DNA from: an uncultured Collinsella sp.
GTDB taxonomy: Bacteria; Actinomycetota; Coriobacteriia; Coriobacteriales; Coriobacteriaceae
Direction: 5' to 3'
DNA length: 25,515 nt
Assembly: GCA_902492235.1 (NCBI GenBank)
Contig: CABUKS010000030.1
Coordinates: 1 to 25,515, forward strand
The translations under genes were made by a program, and so were the position numbers. Positions 14,886-23,003 of the stretch are shown here, in pieces. Under the pieces are notes generated by a model. That model worked only from the letters and a program-made list of their open reading frames with translations, was not told the origin of the DNA and did no database searches. Position 1 is the stretch's first letter. Each line of letters opens with the position of its first letter.

Positions 14886-15773
14886 GTGGACAATATGCGA
14901 GAGAGGTCGGCCATCGAGCCCGTCGCGGCATTCTCGATGTCGCACCCGGCGGTGCCTGCGCTCTACATGGCGCTAACGCTGGGGCTCACCATGTTCTCGA
15001 TGCAGCCGGTGCTGATCGCGCTGTCGCTCGCGGGCGGGCTGGCATACGGCTTTGCGACCCGCGGGGCTGCTCGCACGCTGAGCGCGCTTCGCTGGCAGCT
15101 GCCGGTGATTTTGATTATCTCGCTGGTGAATCCGCTGTTTAGCGCCTCGGGCTCGACGGAGTTGTTCCGCATCGGTATGCGCGCAGTGTATTTGGAGAGC
15201 ATGGTATACGGCCTGTGTATGGGCGGGCTGTTTGTGGCGAGCGTGCTGTGGTTTGAGGCTGCGGCGTCGATGCTCGAATACGACAAGGTGCTCGCGTTGC
15301 TGGGCAACGCCGCGCCGGTGCTCGCGCTCATGATCTCGATGTGTATGCGGCTTATCCCGCAGTTTTTGCGCCGCGGCCGCGCGGTGCTGGCGGTGCAGGA
15401 CGCGATCGATGTGCCGGGGCGCGCGCCGGCCGACCCCGTGCGCTCGCGCTTGCGGGCCTCGAGCGTGCTGATGGGCTGGGGCATGGAGGATTCGCTGGAG
15501 CGCGCCGACGCCATGCGCTCGCGCGGATGGGGTGCCGCGGCGCGTCGTACGACGTATGCACGGTATCGGCTGGGGCGCGGCGATGTCGCCGCGCTGGTGG
15601 GGCTTGCGCTGTTTGGCGCTGCTGCGGTTGCGGCGGCGTGGGCCGCGACAACGCAGTATTCGTTTTACCCTCAGCTTTCGGTGCCGGCGCCGTGGCCTGG
15701 CTATATTGTGTACGCGGCTTGGATGGTGTTGCCCTGTGTGTTGCACACGATTGACGAGAAGAGGTTTGGCTGA
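14886..15773 (+). CDS. ecfT: Energy-coupling factor transporter transmembrane protein EcfT
   Basis: A roughly 295-residue membrane scaffold that joins the ECF ATPases to the substrate-binding S component. Hydrophobic segments lie near the N-terminus, in the middle and at the C-terminus (residues about 245-290). The coupling helices are visible: LIPQFLRRGRAVLAVQDAIDV and 'DSLERADAMRSRGWG', the latter being the conserved A-x-x-x-R-G motif of the EcfT/CbiQ family. The start is uncertain: GTG 14886 was chosen because AGAGGG at 14871-14876 gives about 9-nt spacing; ATG 14895 and GTG 14880 are alternatives. The region 14692-14885 is the divergent gap with glmU. The stop codon overlaps the next start as TGATG. 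Confidence 0.88.
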   Translation: MDNMRERSAIEPVAAFSMSHPAVPALYMALTLGLTMFSMQPVLIALSLAGGLAYGFATRGAARTLSALRWQLPVILIISLVNPLFSASGSTELFRIGMRAVYLESMVYGLCMGGLFVASVLWFEAAASMLEYDKVLALLGNAAPVLALMISMCMRLIPQFLRRGRAVLAVQDAIDVPGRAPADPVRSRLRASSVLMGWGMEDSLERADAMRSRGWGAAARRTTYARYRLGRGDVAALVGLALFGAAAVAAAWAATTQYSFYPQLSVPAPWPGYIVYAAWMVLPCVLHTIDEKRFG

Positions 15774-17416
15774 TGATCCGGTTAGATAGCTGCTCGGTAA
15801 CGGGCGGGGCGTGCGGTTCCGATGCGCCTGCGATTGAGGTACGGGGCCTGAGCTTTACCTACCCCGGGGCTGAGGCGCCGGTACTCGACGGGCTCGACTG
15901 GCCTGTTCCCCAAGGTGCGTTTGCACTGCTGGTAGGTGGTACTGGGTCGGGAAAATCAACGCTGCTCTCGCTACTCAAGCCCGAGATTTCGCCGACGGGC
16001 GCGCGCACTGGCGAGTTGCGCGTGCTGGGGGAGGGCGTCGCCGACATGGATGTCCGGACGTCCGCGGAGCGCGTGGGCTATGTGTTTCAGGATCCCGAGA
16101 ACCAGATCGTGTGCGAGACCGTGTGGCACGAGATGGCGTTTGGCCTGGAAAACTTGGGGCTAGCGCGCGACGAGATACGCCGCCGCGTGGCCGAGACCAG
16201 CTATTTCTTTGGGCTGGAGGACTGGCTGCATCGCGATACCGATACGCTTTCGGGTGGGCGCAAGCAGCTGCTGTCGCTGGCAGCCGTGCTGGCGTTGCGA
16301 CCGCGCGTGCTGCTGCTCGACGAGCCCACGTCCCAACTCGATCCCGTTGCCGAGAAAAATTTTCTGCATGCGCTGTTTCGCGTGAACCGCGAGCTGGGCT
16401 GTACGGTTGTTGTGGCGACGCACCAGCCGCGCCCGATGCTCGAGTATGCGACGTGCGCGTATCGGATTGAAGGCGGTCGCGTGTGCGAGGTGTCTGATGT
16501 CGCTTCCTTGGGGCATCGTGAAGGGCTGTTTTCTGGCGAGGTGCCAGGGTGGGGTGCCTCGCGGCGTGCAAAAAACGGAGTTTTCAGCAGTGTCAGTGGC
16601 CAGCTGGGTTCTTTGGACTTGCGCGGGGGCGCTCCGGGTGCAAAAAAAGGACTGAAATCGGACAAATCGGGTGAATTTGAGGTGCAAATACTGTCGCAGG
16701 ACGACTCGGGGGTGCCATCGCGTACCGGTGGACGCAGAATACTCCCAAAAATGCACGCCGGGTCGGCTACCACCCTGTCGGAAGGCTGGTTTCGCTACGA
16801 CCGTGTGTCCGGTTGGGTGCTGCGCGGGCTCGACGTGACGTTTTCTGCCGGTGCGGTGCATGCGATTGTGGGCGGTAACGGCTGCGGCAAGTCGACGATG
16901 CTTTCGGTGCTGGCCAAGACCGCCAAGCTGCAGCGTGGTCGTATGGTGCGCGGGGCGGCCTCGGCTGCGCTGCTGCCGCAGAACCCCAAGGCGTTGCTGG
17001 TCGCCGAGACGGTGAGCGACGAGCTGATGGAATGGGCTTCGACTTGCGGATATGACGAGGACGCGGCCCAGGAGCGCGCGGCGCAGCTGGGATTGGACGG
17101 CCTGGATGGGCGCCACCCGTACGATCTTTCGGGCGGCCAGCGTCAGCTGCTCGCGTTGGCAAAGCTGCTGTTGATTGGTCCGGAGCTGTTGCTGCTCGAT
17201 GAGCCCACGAAGGGGCTGGACCTGACGAGCCGCCGCATTATCGCCCGCGCCCTATGCGAGCATGCGCAAGCCGGCGGCACCGTCATCATGGCCACGCACG
17301 ACCTGGACTTCGCCGAGCAGGTTGCCGACGACGTTGCCATGATGTTCGACGGCGAAATTGCCTGCATGGAGCCGCCGGCAGATTTCTTTGCCGACAACGT
17401 GTTTTATAGGGCGTGA
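15773..17416 (+). CDS. Double ECF transporter ATPase (EcfA1-EcfA2 in one chain)
   Basis: A 547-residue protein with two complete ABC domains. Domain 1: Walker A GGTGSGKST at 55-63, Q-loop QDPENQ at 106-111, signature LSGGR at 159-163, Walker B LLLDEPT at 180-186, switch His217. Domain 2: Walker A GGNGCGKST at 367-375, LSGGQ at 452-456, LLLLDEPT at 472-479, His509. 'FQDPENQ' is typical of ECF ATPases. Here one chain replaces the EcfA1/EcfA2 heterodimer. A linker of about 90 residues (240-330) is low in complexity and basic, with a more A/T-rich DNA sequence than the domains, and may hold an inserted repeat. Translation is coupled to ecfT through the TGATG overlap, and the S component starts 4 nt after the stop. 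Confidence 0.92.
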   Translation: MIRLDSCSVTGGACGSDAPAIEVRGLSFTYPGAEAPVLDGLDWPVPQGAFALLVGGTGSGKSTLLSLLKPEISPTGARTGELRVLGEGVADMDVRTSAERVGYVFQDPENQIVCETVWHEMAFGLENLGLARDEIRRRVAETSYFFGLEDWLHRDTDTLSGGRKQLLSLAAVLALRPRVLLLDEPTSQLDPVAEKNFLHALFRVNRELGCTVVVATHQPRPMLEYATCAYRIEGGRVCEVSDVASLGHREGLFSGEVPGWGASRRAKNGVFSSVSGQLGSLDLRGGAPGAKKGLKSDKSGEFEVQILSQDDSGVPSRTGGRRILPKMHAGSATTLSEGWFRYDRVSGWVLRGLDVTFSAGAVHAIVGGNGCGKSTMLSVLAKTAKLQRGRMVRGAASAALLPQNPKALLVAETVSDELMEWASTCGYDEDAAQERAAQLGLDGLDGRHPYDLSGGQRQLLALAKLLLIGPELLLLDEPTKGLDLTSRRIIARALCEHAQAGGTVIMATHDLDFAEQVADDVAMMFDGEIACMEPPADFFADNVFYRA

Positions 17417-17420
17417 TGGA

Positions 17421-18134
17421 ATGGCGGATTATCGCGGCTTGCGCCTACTTGCAAAACTGGAGATTCCGCTGTTGTTGGCGGTGCCGGTGGTAATGGCCGC
17501 GGCGTTGCTGGCAGGCGTTGAGCAGGCGGCGCTTGCCATGCTTGTCGTGGTGGCGCTCGTGCTTGCACTGTTCTTCGCGGGCTACGAGGCGTCGCGTCCG
17601 GGCCTGCGCCAGATTATGCCCACGCTGGTTCTGGCGGCACTGGCCGCGGCGGGCCGCATCTTGTTCGGCCCCATTCCCGACTTTAAACCCGTGAGCGCCA
17701 TCGCTATTATCGCGGGAGCGACGTTGGGTCGACGCAACGGCTTCATGGTCGGCGCGTTGGCAGCGCTAACCAGCAATTTCTTTTTTGGACAGGGCATGTG
17801 GACGCCATGGCAGATGTATGCCTGGGGCCTGGTGGGCTACGTCGGCGGTGTGCTGGCGTACGCGGGTGCTTTTGATCGCGCCGATGGCACCGTGCGCATG
17901 CCGGCGTTGATGGCGTACGGTTTTGCGTCGGGCCTGCTCTATGGCGTTGTGATCAACGCCTACGACATCATCGGTTTTGTACAGCCGCTTACGTGGGCGG
18001 GCGCCGTGGCGCGTCTTGCCACGGCGGTGCCGTTCGATATCACGCACGGACTCGCGACCTGCGTGTTTTTGGCCGCCCTGTACAAGCCCTGGTGTCGCCG
18101 CATCAACCGAGTCGTCGTGAAATACGGGCTGTAG
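17421..18134 (+). CDS. ECF transporter S component (substrate-specific membrane subunit)
   Basis: A 237-residue integral membrane protein with about six hydrophobic segments. The region 'FGPIPDFKPVSAIAIIAG' followed by LGRRNGFMVGALAALTSNFFFGQGMWTPWQMYAWGLVGY is recognisable from S components of ECF importers that sit next to EcfT and EcfA genes. The S component captures the vitamin or metal ligand and is driven by the ATPases. No riboswitch or biosynthetic neighbour identifies the ligand, so it stays open. ATG 17421 lies 4 nt after the ATPase stop; the Shine-Dalgarno is weak and translation may depend on coupling. The third and last gene of the ECF operon. Confidence 0.85.
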   Translation: MADYRGLRLLAKLEIPLLLAVPVVMAAALLAGVEQAALAMLVVVALVLALFFAGYEASRPGLRQIMPTLVLAALAAAGRILFGPIPDFKPVSAIAIIAGATLGRRNGFMVGALAALTSNFFFGQGMWTPWQMYAWGLVGYVGGVLAYAGAFDRADGTVRMPALMAYGFASGLLYGVVINAYDIIGFVQPLTWAGAVARLATAVPFDITHGLATCVFLAALYKPWCRRINRVVVKYGL

Positions 18135-18173
18135 GTCTGGTTGCGCCGGCGCGGGAATCAATGCTGCCAAAGT

Positions 18174-18341
18174 GCCATTTTAAAACCATGCCGGTTTACG
18201 GGGCTAGATTGGCGCAGGCCGACCATACCGGCTTTTTTCGAAATAGAGCAAGCCGTTTACCTGCGGTTTTATTATTTCGGAATTCCGTATGGTTAGGGGT
18301 TCGCGATTCAGCCCCGTAAACCGGCATGGTTTTGAAATGGC
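18174..18341. repeat. 168-bp palindromic element with 32-bp arms
   Basis: Arms 18174-18205 and 18310-18341 match at 31 of 32 positions. Each arm contains a small hairpin, AAACC-ATGCC-GGTTT, so this too is an inverted doublet. Inside, ACCATAC and GTATGGT form a nested pair, as do CGAAAT and ATTTCG. The interior carries ACCTGCGGTTTT, also found in the next element. No gene is apparent. Confidence 0.9.
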
Positions 18342-18382
18342 CGGCTGATATGACGGGTAACGTGGCCCTCAGAGAGCCAAAT

Positions 18383-18424
18383 TGATCCGTTTTCTTTCCG
18401 TCCCCAGACGTCCCCGGGGAATCA
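18383..18424. repeat. TGATCC...GGGGACG repeat, left copy
   Basis: Contains TGATCCGTTTTCTTTCCGT then two GGGGACG cores on the minus strand, ending GGGGAATCA. The related copy at 18636-18665 begins TGATCCTTTTCCTCCGTCC and ends GGGGATCA. The two copies flank the 174-bp palindromic element in the same orientation. Confidence 0.65.
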
Positions 18425-18430
18425 GCTGAA

Positions 18431-18604
18431 CCCGCCCGCCACGAAATCGGCCCATCTACTACGTTTGGCCCGACACCCCCAAGCACAACCGCGTTTTATG
18501 AAAAACCGCAGGCTTCCTACCTGCGGTTTTCTTTTTGCGTTGTTCGCTGTGGTTGAGGGTAGTGACTTAAACGTAGTAGATGGGCCAGTTTCGTGGCAAG
18601 CGGG
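18431..18604. repeat. 174-bp palindromic element with 36-bp arms
   Basis: Arms 18431-18466 and 18569-18604 pair at 32 of 36 positions; the conserved inner part is GGCCCATCTACTACGTTT. The interior holds a clean terminator (18502-18536). Together with the element at 18174 and the flanking TGATCC repeats, it occupies the 538-nt gap between the S-component gene and xth; no gene is visible there. Confidence 0.85.
18502..18536 (+). terminator. Intrinsic terminator inside the 174-bp element
   Basis: AAAACCGCAGG (18502-18512) pairs exactly with CCTGCGGTTTT (18520-18530) around a 7-nt loop, followed by CTTTTT. The A run on the other side makes it potentially bidirectional. It is the best terminator candidate for the ECF operon although about 370 nt downstream. 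Confidence 0.8.
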
Positions 18605-18628
18605 CCGCGTGGATGCCCCTGCGAGGTG

Positions 18629-18665
18629 AAAAAAATGATCCTTTTCCTCCGTCCCCAGGGGATCA
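18629..18665 (-). terminator. Probable xth terminator; loop carries GGGGACGG
   Basis: On the minus strand TGATCC pairs with GGATCA around a loop containing CTGGGGACGGAGG, followed by seven T residues. The 6-bp stem is short; the T run is good. Confidence 0.55.
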
Positions 18666-18672
18666 GTTGGGG

Positions 18673-19491
18673 CTAGAGCTCTAGGGCGAGGGTGACGGGG
18701 CAGTGGTCGCTGCCAAAGATGTCGCCGCGGATGCCGGCGTCGCGCACATTGCCGGCGATTGCGTCGCTTACCAGGAAGTAGTCGATGCGCCAGCCGGCGT
18801 TGTTTTTGCGGGCATTAAAGCGATAACTCCACCAGCTGTAGACGCCCTCGACGTCGGGGTTTGCCGCGCGCCAGGTATCGGTAAAACCGGCGTCGAGCAG
18901 CTCGGTAAACTTACCGCGCTCCTCGTCCGAAAAGCCTGCGTTACCGCGGTTGGACTTGGGGTTCTTAAGGTCGATCTCTTCGTGCGCCACGTTAAAGTCG
19001 CCGCAGGTCACCACGGGCTTGCCGGTCTCGCGCTCTAGTGCGCTCAAAAAGCCACGATAGGCATCGTCCCAGGCCATGCGTACATCGATGCGCGCGAGCT
19101 CATTTTGGGCGTTAGGCGTGTAAACATCCACAAACCAAAACTTGTCGAACTCGAGCGCGCAGACGCGGCCCTCGGTTGCGGCTTGGGCGACGAGCTCGGC
19201 CGCCCCGCCCTCGCCGGCGTAGGGTAGCAGTGCGTCGGCGTGCAGCACGCGCAGCGGTTCCTGGCGGCTAAAGACCGCAGTGCCCGAATAGCCTTTGCGC
19301 TCGGCGTAGCTCCAGGTTTGGCGATAGCCGGGCAGGTCGATATCGACCTGGCCCTCTTGCAGTTTAGTTTCTTGCAGCGCCAGGACATCGACATTGAGTT
19401 CCCGCGCGATCTGGATAAAGCTCGGGTCCTTTTTGAGCACGGCGCGCAGGCCGTTGACGTTCCACGAGGCGAAAGTGTAAGTCTGAGGCAT
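18673..19491 (-). CDS. xth: Exodeoxyribonuclease III (AP endonuclease family)
   Basis: A 272-residue DNA-repair enzyme that cuts at abasic sites and degrades 3' ends. Exonuclease-endonuclease-phosphatase motifs are complete: ASWNVNGLRA near 8-17, LALQETKLQ at about 37-45 with the metal-binding Glu, KGYSGTAVFSR, the catalytic Tyr in FVDVYTPNAQ, CGDFNVAHEEIDL, and YSWWSYRFNARKNNAGWRIDYFLVS, ending in GSDHCPV with the general-base His. Length is normal for the ExoIII branch. AAAGGA lies upstream of the ATG. It diverges from the sirtuin gene, sharing a 136-nt promoter region. Confidence 0.96.
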   Translation of the reverse strand: MPQTYTFASWNVNGLRAVLKKDPSFIQIARELNVDVLALQETKLQEGQVDIDLPGYRQTWSYAERKGYSGTAVFSRQEPLRVLHADALLPYAGEGGAAELVAQAATEGRVCALEFDKFWFVDVYTPNAQNELARIDVRMAWDDAYRGFLSALERETGKPVVTCGDFNVAHEEIDLKNPKSNRGNAGFSDEERGKFTELLDAGFTDTWRAANPDVEGVYSWWSYRFNARKNNAGWRIDYFLVSDAIAGNVRDAGIRGDIFGSDHCPVTLALEL

Positions 19492-19627
19492 GGTGTCCTT
19501 TCGACGGGGTTGGCAGGCTTAAGATTAGCGCAACAGGGGCGGTGGTGGGCTCCGCGCGTGCCGACTCAAAGGCCGCATGCTGGGACATCGCCCGACGCTG
19601 CCCGACCAACAAGGACGGAGGACTCAT

Positions 19628-20380
19628 ATGACGCAGGCGATAACGGACTCCAAACAGGCCTCCGCCGCGCTGGCGGAGCTGTTCGATACCCACAAGCGCG
19701 TGGTGTTCTTTGGCGGCGCCGGTGTTTCCACGGCGAGCGGCATCCCCGATTTCCGCAGCGTGGACGGCCTGTATCACCAGCAGTTTGCCTATCCGCCCGA
19801 GACTATGCTCTCGCATAGCTTTTATGAGGCGCATCCGGCTGAGTTCTTCGACTTCTACCGCACCAAGATGATTGCGCTTGGCGCCAAGCCCAACCGCTGC
19901 CACACCAAGCTGGCCGAGCTGGAGCGCGCCGGCAAGCTAAATGCCGTGGTGACGCAAAATATCGATGGCCTGCATCAGATGGCCGGCTCGCAGCGCGTGT
20001 TCGAGCTGCACGGCTCGGTCCATCGCAACATTTGCCAGTCGTGCGGCGCGGTCTATAGCGCCGAGTGGATTTGCTTGCGCGAGCACGAGGACGCCGCGGG
20101 CGTACCCGTGTGTCCTGCGTGCGGTGGGCGCATCAAGCCCGATGTGGTGCTCTACGAGGAGCCGCTCGACGAGCACGTGCTGACCGGCGCCGTTGCCGCC
20201 ATTGCCGCGGCCGATGCCCTCATTGTGGGCGGGACCTCGCTCGTGGTGTATCCGGCGGCGGGCCTTACGCGTTACTTTACCGGCGATACGCTGGCTATTT
20301 GCAATCTTGCTCCCACCGATCAGGATGCAAATGCCGACCTGCTGATTTCTTGCGACATCGCGGCCGCGTTTGCGTTCTAG
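19628..20380 (+). CDS. NAD-dependent protein deacylase (Sir2/CobB-type sirtuin)
   Basis: A 250-residue sirtuin that removes acyl groups from protein lysines, consuming NAD. Visible motifs: GAGVSTASGIPDFRS (about 30-44) for NAD binding, TQNIDGLH (about 108-115), the catalytic histidine in ELHGSVHRNICQSCG, zinc cysteines in CQSCG and CPACGG, GRIKPDVVLYEE, and VGGTSLVVYPAAGL. The macro shape is that of bacterial class U/III single-domain sirtuins. The frame is open from 19577, but ATG 19628 has GGACGGAGGA upstream and matches the family start. The downstream folate gene begins 95 nt later, with a TACAAT between. Confidence 0.95.
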   Translation: MTQAITDSKQASAALAELFDTHKRVVFFGGAGVSTASGIPDFRSVDGLYHQQFAYPPETMLSHSFYEAHPAEFFDFYRTKMIALGAKPNRCHTKLAELERAGKLNAVVTQNIDGLHQMAGSQRVFELHGSVHRNICQSCGAVYSAEWICLREHEDAAGVPVCPACGGRIKPDVVLYEEPLDEHVLTGAVAAIAAADALIVGGTSLVVYPAAGLTRYFTGDTLAICNLAPTDQDANADLLISCDIAAAFAF

Positions 20381-20394
20381 CCCGTGTGCGCGGA

Positions 20395-20400
20395 TACAAT
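20395..20400 (+). promoter_or_regulatory. Putative -10 box for the folate gene
   Basis: GGATACAAT places TACAAT 75 nt upstream of the folP-folK start. A weak TTGCGT lies 19 nt further up, inside the end of the sirtuin gene. A GC-rich hairpin (CCGCCGC/GCGGCGG) lies between this box and the ribosome binding site. Confidence 0.4.
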
Positions 20401-20474
20401 AGAAAGACTGATTGCAAAGCGACCCCGCCGCCTGCGCCCGAGCGCGGCGGCGCGGGCATTTGAGGAGGATGTTC

Positions 20475-22202
20475 ATGGCGAACGATAGCAAGACATGGCG
20501 GTGCGGAAAGTACGAGCTCAGCTTTGACCGTCCGCGCATCATGGGCGTCCTCAACGTGACGCCCGATTCGTTTAGCGACGGCGGGGAGCACTTCGCCCCG
20601 GATGCCGCCATCGAGTACGGCCTGGCGATGCTCGACGCCGGTGCTGACATCATCGACGTGGGCGGCGAGTCCACGCGCCCTGGTTTTACCCCGGTCAACC
20701 CCGACGAGGAGGCTCGCCGCGTGCTGCCCGTGGTGCGCGCGCTGGCCAAAGAGGGCGCTATCGTCTCGATTGATACGCGTCATGTGGCGGTTGCCAAGGC
20801 GGCCGTGCGCTGCGGCGCCTCGATCGTCAACGACGTGACGGGCTTCACCGAGCCCAAGATGGTTGAGTTCGTTAAGACGAGCACCTGCGGCGTCATCGTG
20901 ATGCACGCCGGCGAGGTCGCTGCGAGCGCTCGCACGCACGCGACGGTGCAGCTCGATACCTCGGCCGCGGCGTTTGTTGCCGAGAAGGCGCGCGAGGCAG
21001 CTGCTGAGGCCGCGCGCGAGGCGGAGAAGCCTGCCCGCCGTCGCCGTGGCAAGTTGCTGGGCGAGCCCAAGACGGAGGCCAAGCTGCCGGGTGGCGTGGT
21101 GCAGCCCTCGCTGCCGTTTGGAGATCCGGAGCCCGCGTCCGAGCCTACGGACGAGCAGAAGCAGGAGGCACCGGCTGCCGAAGAGGCCGCCCCTGTCGCC
21201 GAGGCCGCCGCGAACCCTGAGTCCTCGCCGGAGCCCAGCGATCACCTGGCCGCCATGATGCGCCGCAGCGCCCGCCGCGAGGAGGCTTATGTTCCCACCT
21301 CGCAGCTTCGCCGCTTTACCCTGCCTGATTCGGCGCCCATCATGCGCCGCGTCATGGGCTTTCTGTCCGATCAGGCCCGCGCACTCATCCACGCCGGCGT
21401 GTCGCGCGACCGCATCTGCATCGATCCGGGCCCGGGCTTTGGCAAGACGGCCAACGAGGATATCGTCATCCAGCGCGAGACCGCCAAGATGGCGTCGCTG
21501 GGATATCCGCTCATGTGCGCCGTGTCGCGCAAGCGCTTTGTGGGCGCTGTCTCGGGCGTGACCGAGGCCGCCGAGCGCGATGCCGCCACGTTCGGCGTGT
21601 GCCTGGGCGCTATCCAGGCCGGTGCCAACATTGTGCGCGTGCACGACGTCGCGGGCTTTGCGCAGTTCCTGAACGGTTACTGGGCTGTTGCTAAGCCGCA
21701 GCCGCGTCGCGCGTTTGTGGCCGTGGGCTCCAACCTGGGGCATCGTTGCGACAACATCCGCGCCGCACGCGACATGATCGCCGAAATCCCGCTCACCTGC
21801 GTGTCCAACTGCTCGCGCATCTACGAGAGCGAGCCGGCCTACGAGACGCGCCAGGACGCCTTTGCTAATGCCGTCATTGAGATCAAGACCGAGCTGGCGC
21901 CGTTGGTGCTGCTCGATGAGCTTATGAAGATCGAGGCCGAGCTGGGTCGCGACCGTTCCAAAAAGGCCAAGGCCAATGGTCCACGCACCATCGACCTGGA
22001 CCTGCTGTGGATGGATGGCGAGACCCACGGCGGCAAGAAGCTGCGCCTGCCGCATCCGCTCATTGGCGAGCGTGATTTTGTGCTGATGCCGCTCGAGGAC
22101 CTGATGCACGACCCGGCGCGGTTCTTCCGCTACAACGGCGTAGAGGTCAAGGAACCCGAGGATCGCGTGGGCCATATCGTGGGCGAATTGGGGCGTATGT
22201 AG
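20475..22202 (+). CDS. folP-folK: Fused dihydropteroate synthase / HPPK (FolP-FolK) with a large internal insertion
   Basis: A 575-residue bifunctional folate enzyme. Residues 1-400 are dihydropteroate synthase, joining p-aminobenzoate to hydroxymethyl-dihydropterin diphosphate: MGVLNVTPDSFSDGG (23-37), DVGGESTRPG (61-70), IVND (117-120), IVMHAGE (141-147), DPGPGFGKT (317-325), SRKRF (351-355), RVHDV (388-392). Residues about 413-575 are HPPK (FVAVGSNLG, ESEPAY, GPRTIDLDLL), which makes that diphosphate. Between IVMHAGE and MRRVMGFL (290) lie about 125 extra residues, rich in Ala, Glu, Pro and Arg, where normal enzymes have a loop and helix. ATG 20475 is 6 nt after AGGAGG; ATG 20469 is too close. 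The biotin-ligase-like gene follows with no gap. Confidence 0.93.
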   Translation: MANDSKTWRCGKYELSFDRPRIMGVLNVTPDSFSDGGEHFAPDAAIEYGLAMLDAGADIIDVGGESTRPGFTPVNPDEEARRVLPVVRALAKEGAIVSIDTRHVAVAKAAVRCGASIVNDVTGFTEPKMVEFVKTSTCGVIVMHAGEVAASARTHATVQLDTSAAAFVAEKAREAAAEAAREAEKPARRRRGKLLGEPKTEAKLPGGVVQPSLPFGDPEPASEPTDEQKQEAPAAEEAAPVAEAAANPESSPEPSDHLAAMMRRSARREEAYVPTSQLRRFTLPDSAPIMRRVMGFLSDQARALIHAGVSRDRICIDPGPGFGKTANEDIVIQRETAKMASLGYPLMCAVSRKRFVGAVSGVTEAAERDAATFGVCLGAIQAGANIVRVHDVAGFAQFLNGYWAVAKPQPRRAFVAVGSNLGHRCDNIRAARDMIAEIPLTCVSNCSRIYESEPAYETRQDAFANAVIEIKTELAPLVLLDELMKIEAELGRDRSKKAKANGPRTIDLDLLWMDGETHGGKKLRLPHPLIGERDFVLMPLEDLMHDPARFFRYNGVEVKEPEDRVGHIVGELGRM

Positions 22203-22904
22203 ATGATCGAGATGAATGCTGTTGCCGCTGGTACCGAGCTCGACGCGGCGCGTGACGCGGGCCGCGAGGGCATGTCCGCGGGCTGGTGCGCGTGGAGCGC
22301 GGGCGATGCATCGCTGACGTTTTCGCTGGTCGTTCGCCCCGACGTGAACATGCATGCCTTCCACGGCCTGCTGTTTGTGGCCGCGATGGGCATGATGGAC
22401 GCGCTCGTGGGGACGGCTGCGGCACCGGGGCTGGGCCTTGCCGGCAAGGTGGGCATTCAGTGGCCGAGCGATATTGTGTGCGGCGCGCCCACGTTTGAAA
22501 CGTCGTTTGCACGCGTCGCCGTCAACGGTGGCGCCGGTGCCGCAGGCATGTTCGGTGCCGTGACGGTGGATATTGAGCGCGCGGCGCTGGGCGAGCTTGG
22601 CGTGGATGTGGCTGACGAAGCGCTGGTCGAGGCATTGGCCACCGCCGTGTTGACCCGCGTGGACGCCTGGGCGGTTGTCGCCAACACGCCACAGGGTGCT
22701 GCTGGTCCGTTGGCTCCCGTGCTGGGCGAGTACTTCGACATGGTGCCACTGCTGGGCCGCCAGGTTGCGGCGGTGTCGCCCAACGGCGTGCCGCTTGCGG
22801 TCGGCGTGTTCGCTGGTCTGGACATCTGGGGCCGCGCGACCATCAAGACCGATGCCGGCGAGCAGGAGTTTCCGCCCGAGGCTGTACGGATTCGCGGACT
22901 GTAG
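22203..22904 (+). CDS. Degenerate biotin-protein-ligase-like protein (probably inactive as a ligase)
   Basis: A 233-residue protein resembling the catalytic and C-terminal domains of BirA. LTFSLVVRPD (38-47) matches the BirA strand after the glycine loop, GIQWPSDI (84-91) matches the KWPND motif, and LGRQVAA...GVFAGLDIWGRATIKTDAGE near the end matches the small C-terminal domain. Key features are missing: the glycine-rich GRGRRGR loop that binds ATP and biotin is absent or reduced, and the catalytic Lys of KWPND is Gln, with Asn changed to Ser. It may be a pseudoenzyme, a ligase of another acid, or a regulator. The ATG follows the folP-folK stop directly, so translation is probably coupled. 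A terminator lies at 22944-22976. Confidence 0.65.
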   Translation: MIEMNAVAAGTELDAARDAGREGMSAGWCAWSAGDASLTFSLVVRPDVNMHAFHGLLFVAAMGMMDALVGTAAAPGLGLAGKVGIQWPSDIVCGAPTFETSFARVAVNGGAGAAGMFGAVTVDIERAALGELGVDVADEALVEALATAVLTRVDAWAVVANTPQGAAGPLAPVLGEYFDMVPLLGRQVAAVSPNGVPLAVGVFAGLDIWGRATIKTDAGEQEFPPEAVRIRGL

Positions 22905-22943
22905 CGCGAGGTGCCAGCGCTCAAAGACAACGATGACAACAAG

Positions 22944-22976
22944 ACCCTCCTCGGCCTGTGCCGGGGAGGGTTTCGC
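22944..22976 (+). terminator. Terminator of the folate operon
   Basis: ACCCTCCTCGGC (22944-22955) pairs with GCCGGGGAGGGT (22960-22971) with one G-U and a 4-nt loop, followed by TTCGCTT. Confidence 0.75.
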
Positions 22977-23003
22977 TTGCCTGGGGGATGGGTCGCCAGC
23001 GCC

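Noticed and set aside
20295..22364. 689-codon open frame on the minus strand
   Set aside because: Antisense shadow of the folP-folK gene; low-complexity product with no recognisable domain.
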